NCBI GenBank assembly: GCA_050485745.1
Contig: JBJHBY010000006.1
Coordinates: 1 to 34,963, forward strand
Length of the DNA stretch: 34,963 nt
Source of the DNA: JBJHBY01 sp050485745
Lineage (GTDB): Bacteria > Pseudomonadota > Gammaproteobacteria > Pseudomonadales > CAMLJR01
Direction of reading: 5' to 3'
Shown here: piece after piece, positions 22,477 to 31,297 of the stretch
Position numbering within the stretch: the stretch's first letter is position 1
Layout: each line of letters starts with the position of its first letter
Notes under the pieces: generated by a model
Databases searched by the model: none
What the model saw: only the letters and a program-made list of their open reading frames with translations
Told to the model about the DNA's origin: nothing
Translations under genes and position numbers: made by a program

Positions 22477-24195
22477 TCACCCCAACTCTCGCCAGCCACT
22501 GAGGTGCTTCGCCGCCTGATAGGCGAAGGTCATGGCCGGCCCAAGGGTCGACCCGGGGCCGGGATAGGTGGGCAGTACCGCCGCGCTGCAGTTGCCGATG
22601 GCATACAGGCCGGGGATCGCCTCGCCGGACTCTTTCAGCACCTGGGCATGGACGTTGGTCACCAGGCCGCCCTGGGTACCGAAATCGCCCGCGTCGATGC
22701 GCATGGCATAGTACGGCGGCTGATCGATCGGCCCCAGGCAGGGGTTGGGCGTGACCGACGGGTCGCCGTAGTAACGGTCGTAGGCAGCGTCACCACGGTT
22801 GAAGTCGGGGTCTTTGCCCGTGCGGGCGTACTCGTTCATCTTGCGCACCGTCTCCTCCAGGCCCTCGGGGTCGATGCCCATCTGCCGGCCCAGTTCGGCA
22901 ATGCTGTCGGCCTTGCCGACGAAGCCCTGCTTGAACCAGGAACGGGGAATGGTCCAGTCCGGACGCAGTTGCGAGGTCAGCAGGGGGCCGACCAGATAGT
23001 TGCGGCGGAAGCGCGCATCGAAGATATGGAACGAGGGCTGGCAGGGGTTCTCCTCAGAGTGCACCGAGTACAGCTGCTTCTGGAACGCCATGTAGTTTTG
23101 CGACTCATTGGCGAAGCGCTGCCCCTTGCGATTGACCACGCAGGAGCCCGGATAGGATTTTTCCATGATCGACAGACGTGGCGACGGCTCGCCGGGCACG
23201 GAAATGGTGGTACACCACCAGGCGCCGTTCATCAGCCGCGTCGCACCGCCCAGGCGCTGGCCCTCGACAATGGCATCACCGGTATTGCCCCGCACGCCAC
23301 CACTCCACTCAGTGCTGGTCGGTGCCGGCAGCCAGGTTTCGCGCATGGCCTGGTTCTTCTCGAAACCACCGGCGGCGAGGATCACGCCGCGACGTGCCTG
23401 GATACGCACCCGCTCGCCGTTCTTCTCGACGATGGCTCCGACCACGCGCCCGTCCTCCTCGATCAGCTCGCGCAGGGGCGAGTTCAGCCACAGGGGGATA
23501 TTGCGCTCCTTCATCGACAGGCGCAGGCGCGCAATCCCGGCGCTACCCGTGGTGATGCGGCGGGCGATACGCGAGCGCAGACGCCAGGGAATATCCAGCA
23601 GATACTTGCCAACCAGCTTCAGCGTCAACCCGAACCATCCCGGCAACTGGGCGGTGAGCTTGTGCGCCTCGACCTGGGTGATGGGGATGATCCCGAACAG
23701 GTGCATCATATGGTGGGTCGGGGTCAGCGTCTCGTAGTCTTCCCCCAGCAGGCTCGAATCGAAGGGCTCGGGCTCCATCGAGCGATGGCCGGTTCTGGAG
23801 CCGGGCTGGTTGGAGTAGTAATCCGGGTATTGCTCCAGGGTCATGTAGCGCACATGGGTGCGTTCGTGCAGGAAGTCCACCATACGCGGACTTTGCTCCA
23901 CGTAGCACTCCAGCATTTCGGCCGGCACATCCTTCTCGGGGATGGTGTGGCGCAGATAGGTCAGCGCCTCATCCCGGGAGTCCTGCGCCCCGGCGGCGCG
24001 GGCATAACGGTTGTTGGGCACCCAGACGCCGCCCCCGGATACCGCGCTGGTTCCTCCGTAGCGGCCATCCTTCTCGATCACCAGGACGTCACGCACCCCC
24101 ATCTCATAGCTGCACAGGGCTGCGGTCAGGGCGCCGTTGCCCGAGCCGACCACCAGCACATCGACGCTGTAATCCCACTTGACCACTTCACTCAT
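22477..24195 (-). CDS. FAD-dependent dehydrogenase, 3-ketosteroid delta-1-dehydrogenase (KstD)-like
   Basis: A 572-residue flavoprotein of the fumarate reductase/KstD family. The FAD-binding dinucleotide fold GSGNGA is at 17-22, Glu40 for ribose, RYGGTSAVSGGGVWVPNN at about 45-62, a substrate domain in the middle, then GPIDQPPYYAMRIDAGDFGTQGG, where Tyr495/496 fit the catalytic tyrosine position of KstD enzymes, and the terminal TYPGPGSTLGPAMTFAYQAA. It would oxidise a 3-ketosteroid (C1-C2 desaturation) or a similar cyclic ketone. The ATG at 24195 follows GAGGAG-like sequence. Alternatives are fumarate reductase-like or other ketone dehydrogenases; the C-terminal motif favours KstD. Confidence 0.85.
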   Translation of the reverse strand: MSEVVKWDYSVDVLVVGSGNGALTAALCSYEMGVRDVLVIEKDGRYGGTSAVSGGGVWVPNNRYARAAGAQDSRDEALTYLRHTIPEKDVPAEMLECYVEQSPRMVDFLHERTHVRYMTLEQYPDYYSNQPGSRTGHRSMEPEPFDSSLLGEDYETLTPTHHMMHLFGIIPITQVEAHKLTAQLPGWFGLTLKLVGKYLLDIPWRLRSRIARRITTGSAGIARLRLSMKERNIPLWLNSPLRELIEEDGRVVGAIVEKNGERVRIQARRGVILAAGGFEKNQAMRETWLPAPTSTEWSGGVRGNTGDAIVEGQRLGGATRLMNGAWWCTTISVPGEPSPRLSIMEKSYPGSCVVNRKGQRFANESQNYMAFQKQLYSVHSEENPCQPSFHIFDARFRRNYLVGPLLTSQLRPDWTIPRSWFKQGFVGKADSIAELGRQMGIDPEGLEETVRKMNEYARTGKDPDFNRGDAAYDRYYGDPSVTPNPCLGPIDQPPYYAMRIDAGDFGTQGGLVTNVHAQVLKESGEAIPGLYAIGNCSAAVLPTYPGPGSTLGPAMTFAYQAAKHLSGWRELG

Positions 24196-24598
24196 GCCAG
24201 GACTGCTCCTCGGGTGTGTCTCGGGTGAACCCCATTATTCACCTGGATGGCGGCAGATTCCGGTGCCGCATGTCAACCCGGCGATCAATCGCGCCGGTTC
24301 GGCATTCTAGCAGCGCACCGCGACTGAACCGTCACCCAATCAGACGATGCGCGCCAGCTGCCGCAGTGTGCCGACCATTGGCGACCGGGCTTCGCCCGCT
24401 GGCGCCAGCTCCCTGTGCCGCATTAACCCGGCAATAAATCATGCCGGGTTAATGATACGGATCAAGCCCGCTCCCGGCTCAACTTGACAGAAATCGCCGC
24501 AGGCGGCAGTTTCGGGTTTCAGAACGGGAGCCGCTGTTCGTCGCGTCCCGCCGCGGGTTCACGCCGGGAGGACACCCGGGATCAAGGAGCATATCAGG
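24196..24598. other. 403-base divergent intergenic region with palindromic repeats
   Basis: No gene is visible. CATTAACCCGGCA (24421-24433) pairs perfectly with TGCCGGGTTAATG (24442-24454) over an 8-base loop. A divergent copy of the same unit (24262-24310) reads GTGCCGCATGTCAACCCGGC and its partial inverse. The lead-in CTG-GCCGCATTAACCCG also occurs at 21366-21383. TTGACA at 24484-24489 could be a -35 for the downstream stress-protein gene, but no -10 stands out. Confidence 0.6.
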
Positions 24599-25396
24599 AT
24601 GAAGCACGGTATTCTTGCAGTCGATTTTTCAGAGGGCTGGGAACTGGCACGCCGCCACCTGGGGCCACTGGTGCCATACCTCGGCCTGGAGCGCCTGACC
24701 CTGGTCAATGTGATCCCCCCGCAGTTGCGCGAAGCACGCAAGCAGGAGCTGCGAGGCTTGCGCACACGCCAGTTGCAGGAGCTGGCCACCAGTCTTGAAG
24801 CGGAATACAAGCTGCCGGTGGAGGGACGCCTGGCCGAGGGTTTCATCGCCGCCACCCTGCTGGACATCGCCGCGGAGGCTGGCGCCAACCTGGTGATCTG
24901 CGCCAACCAGAGCCATTCCAGGGCGCGGGCGCTGTTTCTCGGCAATGTGGCCCTGAACCTTGCCCGGATGAGCCGACTGCCCCTGCTGATCCTGCCGGTG
25001 GACAGCGATACCGATGCCGAAGGACCGCTGCTGCTGGCGACCGATGGCTCCGATGCCGCCGCCGGGGCGGAGAGAATGTTCAGCGCCCTGGCCGGGGACC
25101 ATCCGGCCCAGGTTCTGTGGGTGGACGCCGATGCCGGGGATAGCGACCAGCCCGACGCCGGGCCACGGCTGGCCGAACTCGCAGAACGCGGCGGCGCCAT
25201 CCGGGCATTGACCCTGCAGGGCGACCCCGACGAGCTGATCACGGAAACCGCCAGCAAGGCCGGCGCGGCGCTGCTGATCATCGGCAAACGTGGCTGGACC
25301 CCGCTGCCGGAACTGCCGCTGGGCAGCACCGCTGAGGCCGTATGCCGCGCAGCGCGCACCCCGGTTCTGCTGGTGCCCGCCGCCTGGAAGCGGTAA
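24599..25396 (+). CDS. universal stress protein with two Usp domains
   Basis: A 265-residue cytosolic protein of two UspA folds in tandem. Domain 1 spans about 1-137 (start MKHGILAVDFSEG, VIPPQL), with the nucleotide loop degenerate (ANQSHSRARALFLGN). Domain 2 spans about 140-262 and keeps GKRGWTPLPELPLGSTAEAV, the G-x2-G-x9-G-S/T pattern that binds ATP. So the second domain likely binds nucleotide and the first may not. AAGGAG lies upstream of the ATG. It is transcribed alone, converging on the M50-like gene with a 6-base gap. Such proteins help survive starvation, respiratory or redox stress. Confidence 0.9.
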   Translation: MKHGILAVDFSEGWELARRHLGPLVPYLGLERLTLVNVIPPQLREARKQELRGLRTRQLQELATSLEAEYKLPVEGRLAEGFIAATLLDIAAEAGANLVICANQSHSRARALFLGNVALNLARMSRLPLLILPVDSDTDAEGPLLLATDGSDAAAGAERMFSALAGDHPAQVLWVDADAGDSDQPDAGPRLAELAERGGAIRALTLQGDPDELITETASKAGAALLIIGKRGWTPLPELPLGSTAEAVCRAARTPVLLVPAAWKR

Positions 25397-25402
25397 AGGA
25401 CG

Positions 25403-26053
25403 CTACAGCAGCAACAGGATCCAGACCAGCAGGGCCGTGGCCACCCCACCCCAGGTCGCCCGGGTAAAGACCCCCGGGCGGCCAAAGCCGTGGGTCATCG
25501 CGGCGATGGGGTCGCGGTTGCGAAACATGTGCAGCAGGGCGGGCCACTCCAGCAGGGCGACATAGGCCATCATGCCCAGTGCCGTGGCCAGCAACATGCT
25601 CCGTCCCGGCGCATCGAGGGGGATCGACAGAGCCACCAGCAATACCAGCAGGAGATTACCCGCGGACCCGGCAATACCGGAGCAAAGAAACTGGCCGCCG
25701 CTGTTGCCCTGATAGTCGAAATCGAACATGAGAAAAGCAGGCTCCGGCTTCACCGGGGAGCGGGCGCCGCTGAGCCGCGCCCCGGCAAAATGCCCCCACT
25801 CGTGGAACAGATGTGACAGGCCAATCCCCGCCAGCACCGCCGCCAGTACCGACAGCCCGGTAGCCACCGGCAACCCCGTCAGCTCACGCCAGCTATCCAG
25901 TGCCGCCCAGATACCGATGGCGAGAAAGGCGGCCACCAGATGCCAGGCGCCCTGGCGCAACAGGCGCCGGCGATCCTCACGGCGATCCGCCGCAGCAGCG
26001 GATGCATCACCACCCGCATCCCCCGTGGTATCGGTCTGCTGAGCTTCACTCAT
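25403..26053 (-). CDS. M50-like (site-2-protease-like) membrane protein with HEWGH motif
   Basis: A 216-residue protein: a polar N-terminal tail (1-32), about four to five hydrophobic segments, and His84-Glu85-x-x-His88 (HEWGHFAGARL) in a membrane segment, the zinc motif of M50 proteases. A second segment, GIAGSAGNLLLVLLVAL, resembles their GPxxN helix. The usual third element (N/LDG near an Asp ligand) is not seen; the corresponding helix reads LLEWPALLHMFRNRDP. It may be an atypical or minimal intramembrane metalloprotease, or a non-proteolytic relative. The ATG at 26053 has AAGGAG upstream; the frame is open to 26098. It has no co-directional operon neighbour. Confidence 0.75.
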   Translation of the reverse strand: MSEAQQTDTTGDAGGDASAAAADRREDRRRLLRQGAWHLVAAFLAIGIWAALDSWRELTGLPVATGLSVLAAVLAGIGLSHLFHEWGHFAGARLSGARSPVKPEPAFLMFDFDYQGNSGGQFLCSGIAGSAGNLLLVLLVALSIPLDAPGRSMLLATALGMMAYVALLEWPALLHMFRNRDPIAAMTHGFGRPGVFTRATWGGVATALLVWILLLL

Positions 26054-26289
26054 GCACTTCTCCTTCTGCGTGCCCCTGCCCACAAGGTCGGCCGACACAC
26101 TGCCGGGCGCGCCGGGCCGGATGCGCTGGCGCTACTCTGCACGCTGACACCCGCTGGTGCAAGGGCAAGGCGCATTCCAGCGCTCAGGTGCTACATTATC
26201 AACCTGTGGCCGGGTTTCGCCCGGCGGCGGCACCTCCATGTGCGGCATGAACCTGGCCTGCATTGGCCGAAAAAACAGCGGAGCACACG

Positions 26290-27147
26290 ATGCAGGAACT
26301 GACGCTCACCCCGTTCATCGACGCCCTCGGTTTCGCCGAGGCGCCACGCTGGCATGCCGGAGCCCTGTGGTTTTCCGATATCGTCAGGCAACGTGTCTGC
26401 CGGGCCAGCGCCGATGGCCGCTGTGAGACCCTTGTGACCCTGGAGGATGACGAGCCTTCGGGGCTGGGTTGGCTGCCCGATGGCAGCCTGTTGCTGGTAG
26501 CGATGCAGCGGCACGACATTCTGCGCTGGCACGATGGACAGCTGTCGCGGCATGCACACACCCTTCCGCTGTCCCGGGTGCGCCTCAATGACATGGTTGT
26601 CGATGCCCGGGGGCATGCCTATGTCAGCAATTTCGGCTTCGACTATGAGCGCGGCGAGGCTGTTTGCGGCACACATCTGGTCAGGGTTGACGCGGATGGT
26701 GGCGTACACTCGGCGGCCACGGATGTGCTCTGCCCCAACGGCCTGGCCCTGAGCCCCGACGGTAACCACCTGTACGTGGGTCAGAGCGCCTCCGCGGACA
26801 TTCTCGAATTCGCTGTTGCGGAGGACGGTACACTGCACGGACGCGAGGTCTTCGCGACCCTGCCGGAGGGTCGCATCTGCGACGGCATCTGCCTGGACGC
26901 AGCGGGCGCGCTGTGGATCGCCTCCCCCGTCACCCGGGAATTCCTGCGGGTGGAGCGCGGCGGTGTCATCAGTCACCGCATCGACACCGGCAGCCGCCAT
27001 GCCATCGCCTGCGTACTCGGCGGCGAACAGCGCCGCACCCTGTACTGTGCGACCTCGGCAACCATGAGCCTGCGTCGTGCGCACGAACAGCTGCAGGGCC
27101 GTATTGAACAGGTCACGGTGGACACCCCCGGGGCCGGCGTACCCTGA
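26290..27147 (+). CDS. SMP-30/gluconolactonase/LRE family lactonase
   Basis: A 285-residue six-bladed beta-propeller that hydrolyses lactones with one divalent metal. The metal and substrate residues match the family: Glu17 (FAEAPRWH), Asn100 (RLNDMVVDARG), Asn150 (CPNGLALSPDG) and Asp198 (ICDGICLDAAG), similar in spacing to Glu18, Asn103, Asn154 and Asp204 of human SMP-30. The ATG at 26290 has GGAG seven bases upstream; a TTG at 26263 is in frame but less likely. No signal peptide. Acts on a sugar lactone or another lactone intermediate; the substrate cannot be told. It converges on the diguanylate cyclase with 12 bases between. Confidence 0.92.
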   Translation: MQELTLTPFIDALGFAEAPRWHAGALWFSDIVRQRVCRASADGRCETLVTLEDDEPSGLGWLPDGSLLLVAMQRHDILRWHDGQLSRHAHTLPLSRVRLNDMVVDARGHAYVSNFGFDYERGEAVCGTHLVRVDADGGVHSAATDVLCPNGLALSPDGNHLYVGQSASADILEFAVAEDGTLHGREVFATLPEGRICDGICLDAAGALWIASPVTREFLRVERGGVISHRIDTGSRHAIACVLGGEQRRTLYCATSATMSLRRAHEQLQGRIEQVTVDTPGAGVP

Positions 27148-27159
27148 CCCACCGAGCCA

Positions 27160-29109
27160 TCAGTCCACCACGACCCGGTCGCGCCCCTCGCCCTTGGCGC
27201 GGTACATCGCGTGGTCGACGCGTGCCAGGAACGCATCCGCTGTCTCACCCGGCTGAAAAGCGCTGACACCGAAGCTGGCCGTCACCACACCCACCTCGGC
27301 AAAGGGGTCGCGGCGCAGCCTCTGCAACAGCGACTCCGCCAACGCCCGCGCCTGCTCCAGGTCGGTCTCGGGGCACAGCACCACGAATTCCTCGCCGCCA
27401 CTGCGACAGAAGATATCGCTGCGCCGCAGGCGCTGGGCAACGCGCTCGCAGGTCTCGCGCAGGACGAAATCACCACGCTCATGCCCGAAGCGGTCATTCA
27501 CCTGCTTGAAGTGGTCCAGGTCAAACATCATCAGGGACAGCGGCGAGCCGTAGCGCTGGGCTCGCTGCATTTCATCCTCCAGGCGCTCATGAAAGTGGCG
27601 CCGGTTGAAAATGCCGGTCAGGGAGTCGGTGATCGCCAGCTTGCGAAGTTCGGCATTGACACGCTCCAGGGCAAGCTCGGCCTGCTTCTGTCGATCGATA
27701 TCTGTGTGTGTACCGATCACCCGCAGAGGCAATCCGTCCGCGGTGCGGGTCAGGACCCGACCGCGATCCAGGATCCACTTATAGCTGCCGTCACGGCAAC
27801 GCATACGGTGTTCATTCTCATAGAAGGGCGTCTCACCATCGAAATGGGCACGCAGGGCCTCGAGACAGGCCGGCAGATCATCCGGATGGACCCGCTCGCG
27901 CCACTCCTCAAGGCGGTCGCCAACCTCGTCCTCCCGATAGCCAAGCATGGCTTTCCAGGCCGCAGAGAAGAACACTCGCCCGGAGGCATGATCCCAGTCC
28001 CACACGCCGTCGCGGGCGCTTTCCAGCGCGTACTGCCAGCGCAGTTCGCTATCCCGCAATTGCGCTGTGCGCTCTTCGACAAGAGCCAACGCCCGCTGCC
28101 GTTGCCCGAGGGTCAGGAACAATCCGGCCGCCACCAGTGCACTGACGAGCAGCCCCGACACCAGCAAGAGCAGCCAGCTGCTTTCGGGATTCACCCGCAT
28201 GAAGTCTTGCCCCGGGGACAATTCCAGGCGCCATTCAGTGTCGCCGATGGGCAGGGATTGGCGCAGCGGTAACAGCCGCGTCTGCCCCGGCTCGCCCTGC
28301 CTGAACACCGGCGCGCTATCGGCCGAGGTCGCGAGGGTGAGGTGCATGCTTCCACCAGTACCGCGAAAACCTTCCAGCAGCAGTGCATCAAGGCCCACCG
28401 CCGCGACGACGAAACCCCGAAGCTCACCCTGCCCATCTTCCGCGGCATCTGTGCGCCCCTCCTTGGAAAAGACTGGCTCGACCAGAAGAAAGCCCGCTGT
28501 AGCCTCCCGCAGACCACGCACCTCCAGGATGCCCGTCACAGCAGTACGCCCCTGACGCCGTGCCTGCTCCAGTGCAACGCGACGCACGGGATGCTGACGC
28601 AGATCGAAACCGTAGGGCGGTGCATGGAGAAACGGAGTGGCGATGAACAGGACTGGAAAGTATTCCTCGGCTGTCGGCGCCGGAGCCAACTCGCCTACCC
28701 AGGGGTCAAGGATGCGAAAATCATGCCCCAGCTGCTGACGGGCTGACAGCTCGAAGGCCTCGCGTTGCTCATGGGGTACGACCGGCACCCAACTGAACGC
28801 GAGGACCTCTCCCAGTAGTGGCTGGGCGAGACTGCGAAAAAGCGTCTCATCAAGTGCCGGGTGATGTGCCAGTGCCACACCCAGCAGGGTCAGCTTCTGC
28901 TCGATGCTGCGCACACGCCAGCGCACCTGCACGTAACGCTCCATGGCTTCGTTCAGAAAACGCAGCTGCAGACGCTCTTCCGCCTGGCCACGCAACAGCG
29001 ATGCGGAGAAAACGCTGAACCCCACACCAAGCCCCAGAACGAGAAGGGCCGTACCCAGGACGCGCGCCGAAGGGAGGCGCTTCGCAGAGGAAAAAACGGC
29101 CTGTTGCAA
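27160..29109 (-). CDS. membrane diguanylate cyclase: CHASE-PAS-GGDEF
   Basis: A 649-residue inner-membrane sensor that makes cyclic di-GMP. TM1 lies at about 16-38, a periplasmic CHASE domain at about 60-300, TM2 at about 311-333, a PAS domain with PAC at about 350-480, and a GGDEF domain at 485-649. The active site is GGEEF (571-575), which is catalytic in the family, and the inhibitory I-site RRSD (562-565) sits five residues upstream, so product feedback is expected. There is no EAL domain. The start appears to be TTG at 29109, five bases past the end of the amidohydrolase gene, suggesting coupled translation. CHASE ligands are small extracellular molecules; this one is unknown. Confidence 0.92.
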   Translation of the reverse strand: MQQAVFSSAKRLPSARVLGTALLVLGLGVGFSVFSASLLRGQAEERLQLRFLNEAMERYVQVRWRVRSIEQKLTLLGVALAHHPALDETLFRSLAQPLLGEVLAFSWVPVVPHEQREAFELSARQQLGHDFRILDPWVGELAPAPTAEEYFPVLFIATPFLHAPPYGFDLRQHPVRRVALEQARRQGRTAVTGILEVRGLREATAGFLLVEPVFSKEGRTDAAEDGQGELRGFVVAAVGLDALLLEGFRGTGGSMHLTLATSADSAPVFRQGEPGQTRLLPLRQSLPIGDTEWRLELSPGQDFMRVNPESSWLLLLVSGLLVSALVAAGLFLTLGQRQRALALVEERTAQLRDSELRWQYALESARDGVWDWDHASGRVFFSAAWKAMLGYREDEVGDRLEEWRERVHPDDLPACLEALRAHFDGETPFYENEHRMRCRDGSYKWILDRGRVLTRTADGLPLRVIGTHTDIDRQKQAELALERVNAELRKLAITDSLTGIFNRRHFHERLEDEMQRAQRYGSPLSLMMFDLDHFKQVNDRFGHERGDFVLRETCERVAQRLRRSDIFCRSGGEEFVVLCPETDLEQARALAESLLQRLRRDPFAEVGVVTASFGVSAFQPGETADAFLARVDHAMYRAKGEGRDRVVVD

Positions 29110-29114
29110 ACTGT

Positions 29115-30329
29115 TCAGCCCTGCGCAGCCCGGGCGTTCAGGAACAGATAGCAGCCCGAGTCCTCAGGAATTTTTTCCAGGGGCTGGTCTATCTGGGCCG
29201 GGGTCGGGCCAATGCGATTGGCAAGTTCGCGCATCTTCGCCATGTCGAACTTGTACAGCGCACCGGCGTTCTCGCCCAGCATCAGGCGCCGCTCGTGGTC
29301 GGGAATGTCCCTGAAGGTGAGCTGCAGGGACTCCAGGTTGTAGGGGAATGTGCCCTCGTAGTGGGGGTAGTCGTTGCCCCAGCAGATCTTCTCAACGCCG
29401 ATGCGGTCGCGACCGTCGAGCTCCTGCAGGCTGGGGAAGCTGGCACCGTACCAGCAGTTGCGCTGGGCGTAGAAACTCGGCGGCTCCTTCAGCACCCACT
29501 CCATGTTGGCATAGGTCAGCTCACCGATGGCGCCGTGCTTGATGCCCATGTGAATACGGTCGAGGGTGGCGAGTACCTCGGGCGCCCAGGAGCAGCCGGA
29601 TTCGGTCAAAATGTACTTGAGCTTCGGATAGCGCTCGAACACACCGCTCATGATCAGATGGGTAAAGCCGCGCTTGCTGTAGAACGGCACCTCGGAAATC
29701 CACAGTGCCTGGGATACCGGGTCATCACCGTAGCCCGGCAGGCCCTGGCCGGAATGGTGGTTCATCACCAGGTCACAGTCCTGGATGGCTGCCCAGAGTG
29801 GCTCCCAGTCCTTGTGGTGCAAGGGCTTCAGCCAGGTGCAGTCGTCCGGGATCAGGGGCAGCAGCACACCGCCGCGCAGCCCGTGCTCGGCGATCCAGTG
29901 CACATCCCTGATCGCCTCATCGATATTGTTGGGCAGGATCAGGCCGATGCCGGCACGCCGCTCCGGCGACTCGGCGCAGAAGTCGACCAACCAGCGGTTG
30001 TGGGCACGGATGCCCGCCAGGCAGTATTCGTAATCCTCCGGCCGCGGCGGCGTCGCCGTGACGATGCTCTTGCGATAGAACGGCGGTACCGTGTTGGGGA
30101 AAATCACCTCCCCCGCCACACCCTGGCTGTCCTGGTCGGCGTTGCGCAGGGCGTCATCCCAGTTGCGCTTTTTCTTGATCCCGTAGTGCTCCTGCGACGG
30201 GTTGCGGTAGCCGCTGCGCCATTCGTCGAAACGCTCGCGGTACTGCGGATCCAGGTATTCCCGGTACTGGGCATGGCTGCCACCGGCATGGGTATCCGAG
30301 GTAATCAGGATATAGGGTTCATTATTCAT
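29115..30329 (-). CDS. amidohydrolase family protein (amidohydrolase_2 type)
   Basis: A 404-residue metal-dependent TIM-barrel hydrolase or decarboxylase. SDTHAGG at 11-17 carries an Asp-x-His pair at the place of the usual D/H-x-H metal site, MNHHSG near residue 185 gives the barrel His, and GNDYPHYEG near residue 320 gives the terminal Asp. Relatives include ACMS- and other aromatic-acid decarboxylases and hydrolases of 'predicted metal-dependent hydrolase' type. GAGGAGG lies 4 bases before the ATG. It is the first gene of a two-gene unit with the diguanylate cyclase, an unusual partner for a catabolic hydrolase. Decarboxylase or C-C hydrolase roles are possible; substrate not identifiable. 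Confidence 0.88.
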   Translation of the reverse strand: MNNEPYILITSDTHAGGSHAQYREYLDPQYRERFDEWRSGYRNPSQEHYGIKKKRNWDDALRNADQDSQGVAGEVIFPNTVPPFYRKSIVTATPPRPEDYEYCLAGIRAHNRWLVDFCAESPERRAGIGLILPNNIDEAIRDVHWIAEHGLRGGVLLPLIPDDCTWLKPLHHKDWEPLWAAIQDCDLVMNHHSGQGLPGYGDDPVSQALWISEVPFYSKRGFTHLIMSGVFERYPKLKYILTESGCSWAPEVLATLDRIHMGIKHGAIGELTYANMEWVLKEPPSFYAQRNCWYGASFPSLQELDGRDRIGVEKICWGNDYPHYEGTFPYNLESLQLTFRDIPDHERRLMLGENAGALYKFDMAKMRELANRIGPTPAQIDQPLEKIPEDSGCYLFLNARAAQG

Positions 30330-30393
30330 TCTGGCCTCCTCGATTCATGGGCAGATGCCCCCACTGCGGGGCTGACAACCGGGCAAACACCGC

Positions 30394-30421
30394 TTGCAAG
30401 CCGCAAGATGATTGTTATAAC
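30394..30421 (+). promoter_or_regulatory. possible sigma-70 promoter for the GST operon
   Basis: TTGCAA (30394-30399) and TATAAC (30416-30421) are separated by 16 bases, facing the GST gene about 195 bases downstream. It also sits upstream of the divergent amidohydrolase. Judged by eye only. In the rest of 30330-30615 I see no gene. Confidence 0.35.
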
Positions 30422-30615
30422 CCGGGGGAAGCAAAGGCAATGGACAAAAACCGCCAACCCGCCTTCCAATATCCGCCAGCCCCGAGCCACCACTCCATGA
30501 GCACCGCATCCGGTTATCCTGTCGCAGCACCCGCAAATGCGCAATACTGATGCCCGAGATGACCCGCCGTGCCGGGCGGCACTCAGGGCTTCGCCCCGGA
30601 CCGAGGACACGACCC

Positions 30616-31278
30616 ATGCTCAAGCTCTACGGATTCGCCGTCAGCAACTACTACAACATGGTCAAGCACGCGCTGCTCACCAAGGGCATTGCCTTCGAGG
30701 ATATCCAGACCCTGCCCGGCCAGAGCGAGGAGCATCTGCACCGCAGCCCTCTGGGCAAGGTGCCCTGCATCGAGACCGGGCAGGGCTTTCTGTCCGAAAC
30801 CAGTGTCATCCTCGACTACATCGAAGCCGCCTGGCCGCAGCCGCCCCTGGCGCCCGAGGATGCCTGGGGGCGCGCCAAAATGCGCGAACTGATGAAGATC
30901 AGCGAGTTGTATCTGGAGCTCCAGGGGCGCCGCCTGATGCCGGCGATCATGCGCGGCCAGACCCTGGACCCGGCGACCCTGGAAGACACCCGCGCCACCC
31001 TTGAAAAAGGCGCGAAGGCACTGCGTCGTCTGGCCCATTTCCAGCCCTGGCTGCTGGGTGAGCAGATGACCCTGGCCGATATCGTGCTGCGCTACTCCCT
31101 GACCCTGGCAGAGGGCGGCGCCAGCAGCCTGTTCGGCCTGAATTTCGACGAGCAGATCCCCGGCCTCTCGGCATGGAAGGCGCGTATGGCCGCATTGCCC
31201 GTGAGCCAGGAGCTGGACGCCGCCATGGCCGCCGCCCTGCCGGGCTTTCTCGAAGCCATGCGTGGAAAAAAAGACTGA
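30616..31278 (+). CDS. glutathione S-transferase family protein
   Basis: A 220-residue cytosolic GST. The thioredoxin-fold N-terminal domain (1-80) has KLYGFAVSNYYNMVKHALL at the start and the glutathione-binding GKVPCIETGQGFLSETSVILDYIEA (split for length), with the cis-Pro of VPC and the Glu-Ser-like ET/TS pair. The C-terminal all-helical domain (90-220) has LLGEQMTLADIVLRY, a conserved N-capping region. The ATG at 30616 is preferred to 30550 because it begins the fold and GAGGA precedes it. The next gene starts only 19 bases after its stop, so they form an operon. It conjugates or isomerises an electrophile; substrate unknown. Confidence 0.9.
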   Translation: MLKLYGFAVSNYYNMVKHALLTKGIAFEDIQTLPGQSEEHLHRSPLGKVPCIETGQGFLSETSVILDYIEAAWPQPPLAPEDAWGRAKMRELMKISELYLELQGRRLMPAIMRGQTLDPATLEDTRATLEKGAKALRRLAHFQPWLLGEQMTLADIVLRYSLTLAEGGASSLFGLNFDEQIPGLSAWKARMAALPVSQELDAAMAAALPGFLEAMRGKKD

Positions 31279-31297
31279 CCCCGGATGCGGAGGTGCC

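Noticed and set aside
22504..24228. Plus-strand open frame of 574 codons opposite the KstD-like gene
   Set aside because: Antisense shadow of a well-supported flavoprotein; sequence shows no domain features.
24381..24412. GGGCTTCGCCC hairpin considered as a terminator
   Set aside because: It lies in a divergent region with no T run and no gene ending there; kept only as part of the intergenic region.
24484..24497. TTGACAGAAATCGC as an FNR/Anr box before the stress protein
   Set aside because: Only about seven of ten consensus positions of TTGAT-N4-ATCAA match, too weak to claim.
30347..30550. 67-codon frame with CPHCG near the amidohydrolase start
   Set aside because: It has a single Cys pair, no Shine-Dalgarno and a random-looking remainder; likely chance.
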